Shown: one piece after another, positions 45,143-54,427 of the stretch
Position numbering within the stretch: position 1 is the stretch's first letter
How the letters are laid out: each line of letters begins with the position of its first letter
Assembly: GCF_002159645.1 (NCBI RefSeq)
Contig: NZ_NFJB01000018.1
Location: forward strand, 18,964-82,963
DNA: 64,000 nucleotides
Origin: Parabacteroides sp. An277
Lineage (GTDB): Bacteria; Bacteroidota; Bacteroidia; Bacteroidales; Tannerellaceae
Reading direction: 5' to 3'
Notes under the pieces: model-generated
Database searches by the model: none
Told to the model about the DNA's origin: nothing
What the model saw: only the letters and a program-made list of their open reading frames with translations
Position numbers and translations under genes: made by a program

Positions 45143-47199
45143 CGGATTGATTCCAACCAAGTTTTTACTTTCTTTACCATCGGAATCTCGTAATAGAACC
45201 ACCAGTCGCTATTGTTGCTTTTCGAGGCAAGATGATTGTGATGGTTCAGGTCTGAAATATATCCTTCGGGTTGTTCCATAAATCGAGTTTGGGAATAAAC
45301 GGATAGGAAGTATTTTCGCATAGTCTCGAAATCCTCACATACGTGGGAAATGTTCTGCAGTGCTTCTTGTCGATTGGTTTCACCTTGAGCTTTGTCATAT
45401 GCATGAAGTGCTAAAAGCAAACGAGTAGGATAGTGCTGTAATTCATTCGTCGCGTCATAGACTTGCAAGGTATAGCGATTCCGTAGGGCATTGGCTTCAG
45501 CTAGGCGTATACCTTCCTTTATTTCCTCATATCGGATATTTTCTTGTTGGGCTTGTGTTACTTTTTCTTTGTATTGTTCGCTCCATGCACCAGGTTCTTC
45601 TTTTTGGGGTAAATCTATCAAGGTGAAGGAAGTGACTCCCCAGGCCGGATTCCGTCGTCCGGAAGTAATCAAGGCATTATCGAAGAAGAAAATAGCTTGT
45701 TCTAATTCATCAAGAAATTGCATGCGTTTTTCTTCCGGTCGGAAACCAAACTCCCGTTGGGCGTGTGCCTCCTTAAAAGCCTTTATGTCTCTGGCTGATG
45801 GATTCCAGCCGAACTCTCCTTGTGCTACAAATCCACGCCAAACGGTTTCAAGATGAGGCGAACCATCGTCCCAAGCTGTCGCTAAGATGCCTTCCAGATG
45901 ATTCTTGGCTACTAACTCACTAAATCCTTTTATATACTCCGAGCGCGTATTCCGTCGTGGGAGGAAAGGGGAATCACCTGCAGAGGCCGCCGTAGCTCCC
46001 ATGACCTTCAATCCTTTCTCTTCATACCATTTCAAGAGGCGTTTATGTGCAGGATGTGTGGCATCTTCGTATAGCCAACGCATATATACACATTCTTTTG
46101 GGAAAAGGTTGATGGCTTCGTCCAATTTCTGAGTGTTCCATTCCTGTGCTACTTCTTCTTCACTTTTATCGCTTAGAATCAATGACCAAAGGCCAGCGTA
46201 TTTCAAAGGCATATCATCCCAGAAGATAGGTGTGCGTCCTTGTTCGAGGGCAAAACGGCATACTTTTTCCAACCAAATCATTTGAAGTTCGAATGCGCTT
46301 TTACCTGTTTCCCGGCATCGCTTATCGATGCCAATGGCTGTAATCTCATCTCCTCCTACATGCAAATACTTGCCATACGGCATTGCTTCGAGGGCATCTC
46401 GGTAGAGGTCGAATTGTACTTCGTATGTCCGTGGGTCGGAAGGGCAAAACTCCCAATCGCTGGCTGGATTCTCGCGCAACTCCCAATGATGTTTCAATAT
46501 AAAACCGGCGTGGCCCAATCCTTGTACCAACGGACTGATTTCAATATTTCGCTCGTAGGCATAACGACATAATGCGCGCATTTCTTGTTTGCTGATAGCA
46601 TTCCCTGTACCAATTTCCGGTCGGCGGACGAATCGTAATTTGTCTTCTATCTCCCAGATGATGGCATTGATTTTATAATAAGCCAGTCGGTCAACCAAGC
46701 GATAATAGTATTCCATCCGGTCAAGATGGTGTTTCGTATCTAAATGGATGGCACGATAAGCGATAGCAGGATAATCTGTTATTTTCATTGGCGGAATACC
46801 TTGCCCTGAATCCCGGCTATCTTCCAGCAATTGTTCCAATGTTTGACATCCATAAAAAAGTCCAGCCTCCGCTCTCGCTTGGATGGTAATTTGCTCTTTT
46901 CCAATCGTAAGTACATATCCTTCGGGTGATTCGGGCGTATTTTCCGACGTGAGAGAAAGGTGTACGCCCCGTCCTTTTCGTTTACTTTGGGGCAAAGCAT
47001 CCAGCAAATCTCCCAAAACGGGCATCGGTGCGTTATCTTCCGTAAGGATATGTGTTACTTCATGATAGAGAAAAGTTTCTCCGTCGTACACCTCAATCGA
47101 TTGGGGTTGAGGTATTAATTGAAAAGCTTTATCCAATCCTTTAGCCGACAATCCGTCGATAAGGAGCCACATACATACAATAATCCATCCTGTTTTCAT
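45139..47199 (-). CDS. glycoside hydrolase family 20 (beta-N-acetylhexosaminidase-like)
   Basis: Starting at ATG 47199, a signal peptide (MKTGWIIVCMWLLIDGLSA) leads into a 686-residue protein. The N-terminal GH20b domain (LIPQPQSIEVYDGETF to AGLFYGCQTLEQLL) is followed by a TIM barrel. It shows IAYRAIHLDTKHHLDRMEYY and the catalytic Asp-Glu pair in YLHVGGDEI (about Asp284-Glu285). The C-terminal helical part is of unclear role. It probably removes terminal N-acetylhexosamines from glycoproteins or glycans in the periplasm or at the surface. There is no nearby SusCD pair, so it is not part of a classical polysaccharide locus. Confidence 0.87.
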   Translation of the reverse strand: MKTGWIIVCMWLLIDGLSAKGLDKAFQLIPQPQSIEVYDGETFLYHEVTHILTEDNAPMPVLGDLLDALPQSKRKGRGVHLSLTSENTPESPEGYVLTIGKEQITIQARAEAGLFYGCQTLEQLLEDSRDSGQGIPPMKITDYPAIAYRAIHLDTKHHLDRMEYYYRLVDRLAYYKINAIIWEIEDKLRFVRRPEIGTGNAISKQEMRALCRYAYERNIEISPLVQGLGHAGFILKHHWELRENPASDWEFCPSDPRTYEVQFDLYRDALEAMPYGKYLHVGGDEITAIGIDKRCRETGKSAFELQMIWLEKVCRFALEQGRTPIFWDDMPLKYAGLWSLILSDKSEEEVAQEWNTQKLDEAINLFPKECVYMRWLYEDATHPAHKRLLKWYEEKGLKVMGATAASAGDSPFLPRRNTRSEYIKGFSELVAKNHLEGILATAWDDGSPHLETVWRGFVAQGEFGWNPSARDIKAFKEAHAQREFGFRPEEKRMQFLDELEQAIFFFDNALITSGRRNPAWGVTSFTLIDLPQKEEPGAWSEQYKEKVTQAQQENIRYEEIKEGIRLAEANALRNRYTLQVYDATNELQHYPTRLLLALHAYDKAQGETNRQEALQNISHVCEDFETMRKYFLSVYSQTRFMEQPEGYISDLNHHNHLASKSNNSDWWFYYEIPMVKKVKTWLESIR

Positions 47200-47300
47200 G
47201 CGATTTGATTTGAAAGTTCTATGCAAAAATAGCGATAATCTTGGAGAAAATTCCCAAACAAAGGCAAGAAAAGTTACTTTTATGCTGATAATTCTATAAA

Positions 47301-47376
47301 TATCGACGATATTTGTACACGTATCGTCGATATTTATGTATCTTCAGCCTAAAGATATAAAAATATCGTCGGTGCG
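47301..47376. repeat. Repeat K, copy 2 (TATCGWCGAT palindromes)
   Basis: TATC-starting units lie at 47301, 47322, 47339 and 47364, spacings 21, 17 and 25, identical to copy 1 at 25661. AAATATCGACGATATTT is a perfect palindrome. The rest of the 476-base gap before rprX is AT-rich with no gene. Confidence 0.7.
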
Positions 47377-47675
47377 TAAAGAATTCTTAGGCAGAAACGA
47401 AAAAAATGGGCGTTATGTTTTTTCTTTTTTCCTTTATCTTTAAAAGAAAAGTAGGTGAAGCGAGAACAAAAACAAAAAGTCTCTTGTTATTTATATAGTT
47501 GTTAAAGGACGTATAGAAAATAGACTTTTGTAGGATATTTATCGATAAAAATAGCAATTTGAGCAACAACCAAGTATTATTAACAATAGGAGGTTTTATT
47601 TTTTACTTTTATTATGTAAATATTCAGGCGAAACATACGTTATTTGTAAGTGTGTTAAATGGGAGATAGATTGAG

Positions 47676-49181
47676 ATGAAAAAATCGACGATTTGGTTGC
47701 TTGCGGTGGTGATGGCATTCGCGTTTGCCGGTCTGTTATATTTGCAGATTAGCTATGTGCGCATTATCCTAAAAACGCGTAGCGAGCAATTCGATGAAAC
47801 GGTAAAGCAATGTTTGCATCGGGTATCGAAAAACTTGGAATTGGACGAGACGAGGCAATATTTGGAAGATGATATCAACCGAGACCAAAATAGTTTTTTG
47901 TATCAGAATGTGATCATTACGGATTCAGACGGGGGTGTTCAGCAAATCGAACTTCAGAGTTTTAGCAGTCCGAAGTTTCAACCACGTTCGGCTATTAGTA
48001 ACCAACGTACCAATTCGATTGTGAATACGTCGAAGGATTTGCAAAAGACCTTGAAGCAACGCTATCAATACCAAGGCGGATTGATAGATGAAGTGATTTA
48101 TAATATATTGTATACGGCGAACTTGAAGCCTATCCAAGAGCGGGTGAACTTTAAGACGCTGAACGGGTATTTAAAGAACGAGTTTATTAATAGCGGATTG
48201 AACCTCCCGTATGTCTTTTCTGTCATTAATAAAGATGGAAACGAGGTGTACCGGAGTGGGAAGATAGAAGGAGAGCCATTAGCTTCGGATATTATCACGC
48301 AAGTGTTATTTCCGAATGACCCGCCTTCGAAGCAAAATTACTTGAAGGTGTATTTCCCGACCAAGGGAGATTATATTTCGGATTCGATTACGTTTATCGT
48401 CCCTTCAGTACTCTTTTCTTTCATCTTGTTGGTAACATTTATCTTTACCATCTATATCGTGTTCCGTCAGAAGCGTTTGTCGGAAATGAAAAATGATTTC
48501 ATCAACAATATGACGCACGAATTGAAGACGCCGGTATCAACTATTTCGCTTGCGGCGCAAATGTTGAAGGATTCGGATATTACGAAGAGTCCGGACGTAT
48601 TTAAGCACATTTCGGGTGTTATTAATGATGAGACGAAACGTTTGGGTTTCTTGGTAGAAAAGGTATTGCAAATGTCGCTCTTCGAACGGCAAAAAGCTAC
48701 TTTGAAGTTGAAAGAACTAGATGCGAACGATTTGGTGATTAATGTGGCTAATACGTTTGCCTTGAAGGTTGAAAAGTATGGCGGTACGCTCGATATCGAC
48801 CTCGAAGCATTGGATTCGACGATATATGTAGACGAAATGCATATTACGAACGTATTGTTCAACTTGTTGGACAATGCAGTGAAATACCGTCGTCCGGAAG
48901 TGCCTTTAACCTTAATGGTACGGACGTGGAACGAGAATGGAAAACTACAGATATCTGTAGAAGACAATGGGATTGGCATTAAGAAGGAATATTTGAAGAA
49001 AGTGTTCGATCGTTTCTTCCGGGTGCCAACCGGAAACAAACATGATGTAAAAGGCTTTGGACTGGGATTGGCCTATGTGCGTAAAATTATCGAAGACCAC
49101 AAGGGTTCTATCCGTGCAGAACAAGGCAATAACAATGTAGGAACGAAATTTATTATTACTTTACCTCTTATAAAAAGTTAG
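47676..49181 (+). CDS. rprX: sensor histidine kinase, RprX-like
   Basis: The membrane sensor of a two-component system, matching the Bacteroides RprX type. The 501-residue protein has a membrane helix at about 5-27, a periplasmic domain of about 210 residues and a second helix at about 239-263. The phospho-accepting His281 lies in NNMTHELKTP. The ATPase domain has the N-box NVLFNLLDNAVKYR (about 392-405), G1 VEDNGIGI (428-435) and G2 KGFGLGLAYV. RprXY was first linked to tetracycline-resistance control in B. fragilis; the natural signal is unclear. rprY follows after two bases. Confidence 0.88.
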   Translation: MKKSTIWLLAVVMAFAFAGLLYLQISYVRIILKTRSEQFDETVKQCLHRVSKNLELDETRQYLEDDINRDQNSFLYQNVIITDSDGGVQQIELQSFSSPKFQPRSAISNQRTNSIVNTSKDLQKTLKQRYQYQGGLIDEVIYNILYTANLKPIQERVNFKTLNGYLKNEFINSGLNLPYVFSVINKDGNEVYRSGKIEGEPLASDIITQVLFPNDPPSKQNYLKVYFPTKGDYISDSITFIVPSVLFSFILLVTFIFTIYIVFRQKRLSEMKNDFINNMTHELKTPVSTISLAAQMLKDSDITKSPDVFKHISGVINDETKRLGFLVEKVLQMSLFERQKATLKLKELDANDLVINVANTFALKVEKYGGTLDIDLEALDSTIYVDEMHITNVLFNLLDNAVKYRRPEVPLTLMVRTWNENGKLQISVEDNGIGIKKEYLKKVFDRFFRVPTGNKHDVKGFGLGLAYVRKIIEDHKGSIRAEQGNNNVGTKFIITLPLIKS

Positions 49182-49183
49182 TT

Positions 49184-49915
49184 ATGGAAGAAAAAATGAA
49201 GATCTTCTTTTGTGAAGATGATGAAAACTTGGGGATGCTGTTAAGAGAATACTTGCAGGCCAAGGGTTATGTAACCGATTTGTTTGCCGACGGGGAAGCC
49301 GGTTATAAAGGTTTTACGAAGAGCAAATACGACTTGTGCGTGCTCGACGTGATGATGCCGAAGAAAGATGGATTTACGCTTGCGCAAGAGATCCGTTCAA
49401 TTAATCCGGATATTCCTATCATCTTCCTTACGGCCAAGACGATGAAAGAGGATATCTTGGAAGGGTTTAAGATTGGTGCAGATGATTATCTGACGAAACC
49501 ATTCAGTATGGAAGAGTTGTTGCTTCGTATTGAGGCGATTTTACGTCGCGTGAAGGGCAAGAAGATGAAAGATATTCCTTTCTATAAGTTAGGAAACTTC
49601 TTGTTTGATACGCAAAAGCAAACATTGACGATTGGTGATAAGGTTACGAAGTTGACTACTAAGGAGTGTGAATTGCTCAGTCTTTTGTGTGCACATGCCA
49701 ACGAAATCTTGGAACGTAACTATGCGTTGAAGACGATTTGGGTGGATGATAATTATTTCAATGCACGTAGCATGGATGTATATATCACGAAATTGCGTAA
49801 GCTCTTGCGTGATGATCCAGCTATCGAGATTATCAATATCCATGGAAAAGGATATAAATTGATTACTCCTTCAGCTGAAAACCAATTCAACGAAGGCGAT
49901 GTGCAAGTCCTTTAA
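49184..49915 (+). CDS. rprY: response regulator, OmpR/PhoB family (RprY-like)
   Basis: The DNA-binding partner of RprX. The 243-residue protein has a receiver domain with acidic EDDEN at 11-15, phospho-acceptor Asp55 (LCVLDVMMPKKDG) and the FLTAKT and KPFSMEELLLRI segments. A winged-helix domain follows (LTTKECELLSLLCAHANEILERN and DVYITKLRKLL to INIHGKGYKL). The start may instead be Met5. A convergent terminator follows the gene. Confidence 0.9.
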   Translation: MEEKMKIFFCEDDENLGMLLREYLQAKGYVTDLFADGEAGYKGFTKSKYDLCVLDVMMPKKDGFTLAQEIRSINPDIPIIFLTAKTMKEDILEGFKIGADDYLTKPFSMEELLLRIEAILRRVKGKKMKDIPFYKLGNFLFDTQKQTLTIGDKVTKLTTKECELLSLLCAHANEILERNYALKTIWVDDNYFNARSMDVYITKLRKLLRDDPAIEIINIHGKGYKLITPSAENQFNEGDVQVL

Positions 49916-49944
49916 ATCTTGTGTATTTGCAAAGTGAGTACAAG

Positions 49945-49990
49945 AACATTCGAGCCGTCCGGCATTTACCGGAGGTTCGGATGTTTTTAA
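49945..49990. terminator. bidirectional terminator between rprY and the permease gene
   Basis: AACATTCGAGCCGTCCGG and CCGGAGGTTCGGATGTT pair with G-U wobbles around CATTTA, followed by a T-run on the plus strand. The minus-strand gene ends within it. Confidence 0.75.
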
Positions 49991-51213
49991 GATTTTAACC
50001 ATCGATTCCCTAAATAACGGACAGGATACCACGCAGCAAGGAATCCAATGGAAAGTACCGTTACGAGTACCATGAGAATGTCGCTTGGAAGTACATGTAC
50101 GGGATAAGCTTCAATAATGAAAGCACCGGCAGTATCACCCAAACGGAGCAATCCAAAGTGTTGTTGGAGCATGCAAAGCAAAATGCCTAATACAATACCA
50201 ACCAATGCCCCGAATCCTGAAATCATCCATCCTTCGAAAAGAAATATTTGGCGAATTTGGCGATTATTGGCTCCTAGATTACGCAACGTACGGACATCTT
50301 CTTTCTTTTCAATCATCAGCATGGAAAGTGAACCGACAATATTAAACAGGGCAATGGCCAGAATGAAGCAAAGGATAAGAAACGTCACCCATTTCTCTAT
50401 TTGCATCATGCGGAAAGAGGATTCTTGTTGTTCAAAACGGTTTTGTACAATATACTTATCGCTCACAATTGCTTTAATTTGCGCTTCAACCTTAGCGATA
50501 GACGCATTGGGTTTTAGTTTTAGTTCAAGTGCGGAAATTTCTTTGTCATAATGCAGCAATTTGCGGGCTACCGAAAGAGGAATAATCATGTAATGATCAT
50601 CATAAACCGGTTGGTTGATTCGGAAAACAGCTGTAATGAAGGCAAATTCCCGATTAAAAGAAGCCGCAGGATTGGACATATTAACTCGTTCGTCACGTTT
50701 TGGTACGTAAATCTCAAGAGGAGAGACAAAACCGGCATTAATGCCCAAATGAGCTGCCAATCCAATGCCTAATGTGGCGTAGTTGGCCACCTGATCAGAG
50801 AGTTGGAAGGCTCCATCAATGATTACAGAATCTAAAGGTACAAGCCGAGCGAACGACTCATCCACTCCTTTAATAATACCTACATCTTGGCGTTCCTTAT
50901 ACTTTATCAACGCATTATCTTGAAGCACCTCACATGCAATGTCTACCTCCGGAAGCATGCGGACTTGGTGGATTATTTTTTCTTCCGGATCGAAAACCTT
51001 TCCTTCTTTCGGGATGATTTTCAATTCCGGATCGAAGTGACTAAAGAGCGACGAAACCAAATCGTTGAATCCGTTATATACAGATAAAGCGCATACCAAT
51101 GCCAAAGTGGCAATCATTACACCACAAACCGATATCAATGAAATGATATTAATTGCATTATGCGATTTCTTCGAAAAAAGGTATCGGCGCGCTATGTAAA
51201 ACGGGAAATTCAC
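49987..51213 (-). CDS. ABC transporter permease, LolC/LolE (FtsX-like) type
   Basis: The 408-residue protein has the MacB/FtsX architecture: one N-terminal helix (NIISLISVCGVMIATLALVCALSVYNGF, about 21-48), a large periplasmic domain, and three helices in the last 130 residues with SMLMIEKKEDVRTLRNLGAN between the first two. Such permeases pair with a LolD-type ATPase for lipoprotein release; no ATPase is nearby. It follows rbfA by nine bases on the minus strand and is the last gene of the run. Confidence 0.85.
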   Translation of the reverse strand: MNFPFYIARRYLFSKKSHNAINIISLISVCGVMIATLALVCALSVYNGFNDLVSSLFSHFDPELKIIPKEGKVFDPEEKIIHQVRMLPEVDIACEVLQDNALIKYKERQDVGIIKGVDESFARLVPLDSVIIDGAFQLSDQVANYATLGIGLAAHLGINAGFVSPLEIYVPKRDERVNMSNPAASFNREFAFITAVFRINQPVYDDHYMIIPLSVARKLLHYDKEISALELKLKPNASIAKVEAQIKAIVSDKYIVQNRFEQQESSFRMMQIEKWVTFLILCFILAIALFNIVGSLSMLMIEKKEDVRTLRNLGANNRQIRQIFLFEGWMISGFGALVGIVLGILLCMLQQHFGLLRLGDTAGAFIIEAYPVHVLPSDILMVLVTVLSIGFLAAWYPVRYLGNRWLKS

Positions 51214-51222
51214 TTTGTTGCG

Positions 51223-51558
51223 TTATTGCTTGAGTAGGTCGTTAATATGCTCAATATAATCCAAAGAATCATCTATGAAGAATGACAACTCTGGAATTTT
51301 ACGGAGCTGGAGATGTACTCGTTGGCCTAAATCATATCGAATCGCTTTCGTGTTAGCTCGTATGGCTTTCAGTAATTCCGTTGCTTTTTCCGAAGGGAAA
51401 ATACTGAGATAAGCCTTTGCTATACTTAAATCAGAACTAACGCGTACGACACTGACCGAAATCAGTACGCCCGGCATTGCTTTCGTTTGTTTTAAGAATA
51501 TATCACTCAGTTCCTTTTGAATCAATCGTCCAATTTTGTTCAGTCTTGTACTTTCCAT
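51223..51558 (-). CDS. rbfA: ribosome-binding factor A
   Basis: A small KH-fold protein that matures the 30S subunit. The 111-residue product has TRLNKIGRLIQKELSDIFLK at the N-terminus, ISVSVVRVSSDLSIAKAYLSIFP in the centre and LRKIPELSFFIDDSLDYIEHI near the end, all typical. I use Met4 (51558); a start at 51567 is possible. The gene lies between the methyltransferase and permease genes with very short gaps. Confidence 0.9.
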   Translation of the reverse strand: MESTRLNKIGRLIQKELSDIFLKQTKAMPGVLISVSVVRVSSDLSIAKAYLSIFPSEKATELLKAIRANTKAIRYDLGQRVHLQLRKIPELSFFIDDSLDYIEHINDLLKQ

Positions 51559-51571
51559 AATGTTCAATCCT

Positions 51572-52216
51572 TTATTTCTTCCAAATCATTGTTAGACCGT
51601 CTCGAAGTGGGAGGATGACTTTCTCCACCCGTTCGTCGGCTTTTATTTTATCGTTGAATGCCAAGATACCCAATGTCTGCTTATCCGCCGAAGGAACATG
51701 TTCTTCCGTTACCTTTCCATCCCATAACGTGTTGTCGGCTAATATTAAACCACCTGGACGCACCATAGGAAATACTAAATCGTAGTATGCCGAATAGAAA
51801 CGTTTGTTGGCATCAATGAATACCATGTCGAATGTCCCACCCAGTTGGGGAATAATGTCCATCGCGTCCCCATAGTGTACTTTTATTTTCTCCCGATGGG
51901 GTGATTGAGAGACATACTTCTGAATGAAATCCTCCATCTCGTCGTTGATTTCGATGGTATGGATTTGGGTTCCTTCTTCCATTCCTTCCGCCATGCAAAG
52001 TGTGGCATATGCTGTGTAGGTTCCAATCTCAAGCACACGCCGCGGGCAAAGCATGCGGCAGAACATCTTCAGGATACGACCTTGCAGATGTCCGGATAGC
52101 ATACGCGGGCGAAGCAAGTTCACATTTGCATCGCGGTTGAGTGCGGCCAGGAGCGTCCCTTCGTCATCTGAGTGGGTAAGGATATACTCGTTTACATCTA
52201 CATTCGACATTTCCAT
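51572..52216 (-). CDS. O-methyltransferase family protein (class I SAM-dependent)
   Basis: The 214-residue protein resembles the caffeoyl-CoA O-methyltransferase-like family. SAM-binding motif I is VLEIGTYTAYATLCMAEGM (about 61-79), with IHTIEINDEM, GDAMDIIPQLGGTFDMVFIDANK and a metal-binding-type LILADNTLWDGKV. The substrate in this organism is not known. It sits eight bases after pyruvate kinase in the minus-strand run. Confidence 0.87.
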   Translation of the reverse strand: MEMSNVDVNEYILTHSDDEGTLLAALNRDANVNLLRPRMLSGHLQGRILKMFCRMLCPRRVLEIGTYTAYATLCMAEGMEEGTQIHTIEINDEMEDFIQKYVSQSPHREKIKVHYGDAMDIIPQLGGTFDMVFIDANKRFYSAYYDLVFPMVRPGGLILADNTLWDGKVTEEHVPSADKQTLGILAFNDKIKADERVEKVILPLRDGLTMIWKK

Positions 52217-52224
52217 TTTTCCCC

Positions 52225-53682
52225 TTAATCTTTAAATGTGGGCAATACGTAGTTTTTATTGGCATCCAGTACCTTTCCTACGTTGTTTATTTCTAGGAAG
52301 GTCGTTCCTCCTCCTTCTCCGAAACTTCCGCTGAGGTAGGCCACCATATCATCCCGAGTAATTCGTCCACTATTGATTAATTGCGTCAACGCATCATAGA
52401 AATACGCTCGGCGGCTATCGTTCCAAGGTTGAAATACCGCCCATACGCCATATGAAAGCGAGAGCATTCGCATCACGCGTTCGTTGTAACAAATAGCAAA
52501 TACAGTGGAAGTTCCACGGAAAGCCGCCAGATAACGGGCTGTCCGGCCTGTGTAGCTATCGGTAATGATTGCCTTTACGTGTAATTTAGAAGATGACTTT
52601 ACGGCTTGCTTGGCAAGGAAAGAAGTGACATCGAGGTCGTTTCCTTCGATAGGTACGCGGATATCGTTGGCCGCTAGCTTCGTTTTTTCGGCTTCGCGTG
52701 CTACTTTCGTCATCGTTTGTACGGCTTCCAATGGATATTTACCATACGCCGTTTCGCCACTTAGCATGAGGGCATCAGTACGATAATAAATGGCATTGGC
52801 TATATCGGTTACTTCCGCACGGGTAGGACGTGGATTGTTAATCATAGAGTGCAACATCTGCGTGGCTACAATGACTGGCTTCTTTACCTCTACACATTTA
52901 CGTATCAACACGCGTTGGATACCTGGAATTTTCTCGGCTGGTACCTCAATGCCCAAGTCTCCGCGGGCAATCATGATGCCATAGGCAGCTTCGAGGATTT
53001 CGTCAATATTATCTACACCTTCTTGGTTCTCAATCTTGGCAATAATCTTGATGGGGCTATTGTATTCATCCAAAATATGTTGAATGTCTAATACATCCTG
53101 TTTGCTACGAACGAATGAATGGGCGATGAAATCCAAATCATGATCGATGGCCCAACGGATATTCCGCCGGTCGCGTTCCGTGAGTGATGGCAAATTAATA
53201 CGTACGCCAGGAACGTTTACACTCTTGCGGCTACCCAAAGCGGCTTCATTTTGCACCTCGCACGTTAAATATTCGTCACATTTCTCGATTACGCGGAGTT
53301 CCAAATCGCCGTCGTCTATCAAAATGTCGCTCCCGACGGGCAAATCGTGCACGAAGCGGGCGTAGGAAACGTGTATGTGTTCGTGCGTCGTCGGCTCGTC
53401 CGGATTGCCGGAAATCTTCACCACCTCGCCCGTTTGGAAAGCAATCGGCTCTCCGTCGCTGGTAACGGTAGTACGTACTTCTGGTCCTTTTGTATCCATC
53501 AAGATGCCAATACGGTTCGATACGGCACGTACGTTTTCTACCACGTGCGTCAAACCTTCTGCATCCATGTGGGCTGTATTCAACCGTACCACGTTCATGC
53601 CTGCTTCATAGAGCGATTTCACAAAATCCACATCGCACCGTTTGTCTGAAATGGTCGCAACAATCTTCGTATGTTTCAACAT
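52225..53682 (-). CDS. pyk: pyruvate kinase
   Basis: It converts phosphoenolpyruvate and ADP to pyruvate and ATP. The 485 residues include KIVATISDKRCDVDFVKSLYEAGMNVVRLN, LMDTKGPEVRTT, and the active-site KIENQEGVDNIDEILEAAYGIMIARGDLGIEVP. VATQMLHSMINNPRPTRAEVTDIANAI and the C-terminal domain with FGEGGGTTFLEI follow. The second stretch reads VATQMLHSM, close to the consensus. It lies 53 bases downstream of aroQ. Confidence 0.95.
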   Translation of the reverse strand: MLKHTKIVATISDKRCDVDFVKSLYEAGMNVVRLNTAHMDAEGLTHVVENVRAVSNRIGILMDTKGPEVRTTVTSDGEPIAFQTGEVVKISGNPDEPTTHEHIHVSYARFVHDLPVGSDILIDDGDLELRVIEKCDEYLTCEVQNEAALGSRKSVNVPGVRINLPSLTERDRRNIRWAIDHDLDFIAHSFVRSKQDVLDIQHILDEYNSPIKIIAKIENQEGVDNIDEILEAAYGIMIARGDLGIEVPAEKIPGIQRVLIRKCVEVKKPVIVATQMLHSMINNPRPTRAEVTDIANAIYYRTDALMLSGETAYGKYPLEAVQTMTKVAREAEKTKLAANDIRVPIEGNDLDVTSFLAKQAVKSSSKLHVKAIITDSYTGRTARYLAAFRGTSTVFAICYNERVMRMLSLSYGVWAVFQPWNDSRRAYFYDALTQLINSGRITRDDMVAYLSGSFGEGGGTTFLEINNVGKVLDANKNYVLPTFKD

Positions 53683-53735
53683 AAGCTAATTTATGATTTA
53701 AATATTTTCAACCTAAACGTCTTTTTTCTTTGTCT

Positions 53736-54155
53736 TTATCCCAAGAACGATTCCAATGCCAAGCGATAAGAATCCAATCCGAAGCCAATAACCACTCCTC
53801 GGCAGGCTGCCGATATCATCGATACGTGGCGGAAAGGCTCGCGGGCATGTACGTTGGAGATGTGTACCTCGACTACGGGCGTCGTTACCGCTTTGATGGC
53901 GTCATGAAGCGCGATAGATGTGTGCGTATAAGCCCCGGCGTTGAGGATGATGCCGTCGTACGTGAATCCCGTTTCGTGGATTTTATTAATCATTTCTCCC
54001 TCGATATTACTTTGGAAATAAGCGATGTCGCACGTCGGATACCGGTGCCGGAGCGTTTCGAGATAATCTTCAAAGGAGGAGTTGCCATAAATCGTGGGTT
54101 CCCGTTTTCCCAACAAATTCAAATTAGGCCCGTTAATGATTAAAATCTTCTTCAT
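53736..54155 (-). CDS. aroQ: 3-dehydroquinate dehydratase, type II
   Basis: It dehydrates 3-dehydroquinate to 3-dehydroshikimate. The 139-residue protein is the usual type II size, with INGPNLNLLGKREPTIYG (7-24, catalytic Arg/Tyr), YFQSNIEGEMINKIHE, NAGAYTHTSIALHDAI and VEVHISNVHAREPFRHVS. The C-terminus contains GFGLDSYRLAL. It heads a five-gene minus-strand run with pyk, methyltransferase, rbfA and permease genes. Together with aroK in this window it covers two shikimate-pathway steps. Confidence 0.94.
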   Translation of the reverse strand: MKKILIINGPNLNLLGKREPTIYGNSSFEDYLETLRHRYPTCDIAYFQSNIEGEMINKIHETGFTYDGIILNAGAYTHTSIALHDAIKAVTTPVVEVHISNVHAREPFRHVSMISAACRGVVIGFGLDSYRLALESFLG

Positions 54156-54202
54156 TGCTTTTTCGTTTTAAATTCTTTGCTTTCGGATTTGCAAAGACTT
54201 GG

Positions 54203-54210
54203 CAAAGGTA
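54203..54210 (-). promoter_or_regulatory. -7 promoter box of aroQ
   Basis: The minus strand reads TACCTTTG, 47 bases before the ATG at 54155. Confidence 0.68.
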
Positions 54211-54240
54211 GTGTTTTTATTCTACTTGCGCAAATGTGGG

Positions 54241-54320
54241 GGAAAGATTCGCGCAGGCTGCGGCGAGGAGTCCTAAGTTGGGAAAGCTTCGCGCAGGTTG
54301 CAGCAAGGAATCCCAACCTT
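54241..54320. repeat. Array H: two imperfect 40-bp units
   Basis: Units begin at 54241 and 54281, each starting GGAAAG then TTCGCGCAGG and TGC, followed by AAGGA or GAGGA. Only two units are visible. They lie in the gap between aroQ and the end of glnN. Confidence 0.65.
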
Positions 54321-54365
54321 TTCTACGAAGAGACTGTCCGGAAGAGGGTGGTTTGTTTAAATAAA

Positions 54366-54400
54366 GTAGGCCGACATCGATTGGATAGATGCCAGCCTAC
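54366..54400 (-). terminator. terminator of glnN
   Basis: GTAGGCCGACATC pairs with GATGCCAGCCTAC around a nine-base loop; on the minus strand it is followed by TTTATTT. Confidence 0.75.
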
Positions 54401-54427
54401 ATGACACAAAATGTAGCAGAAAACATG

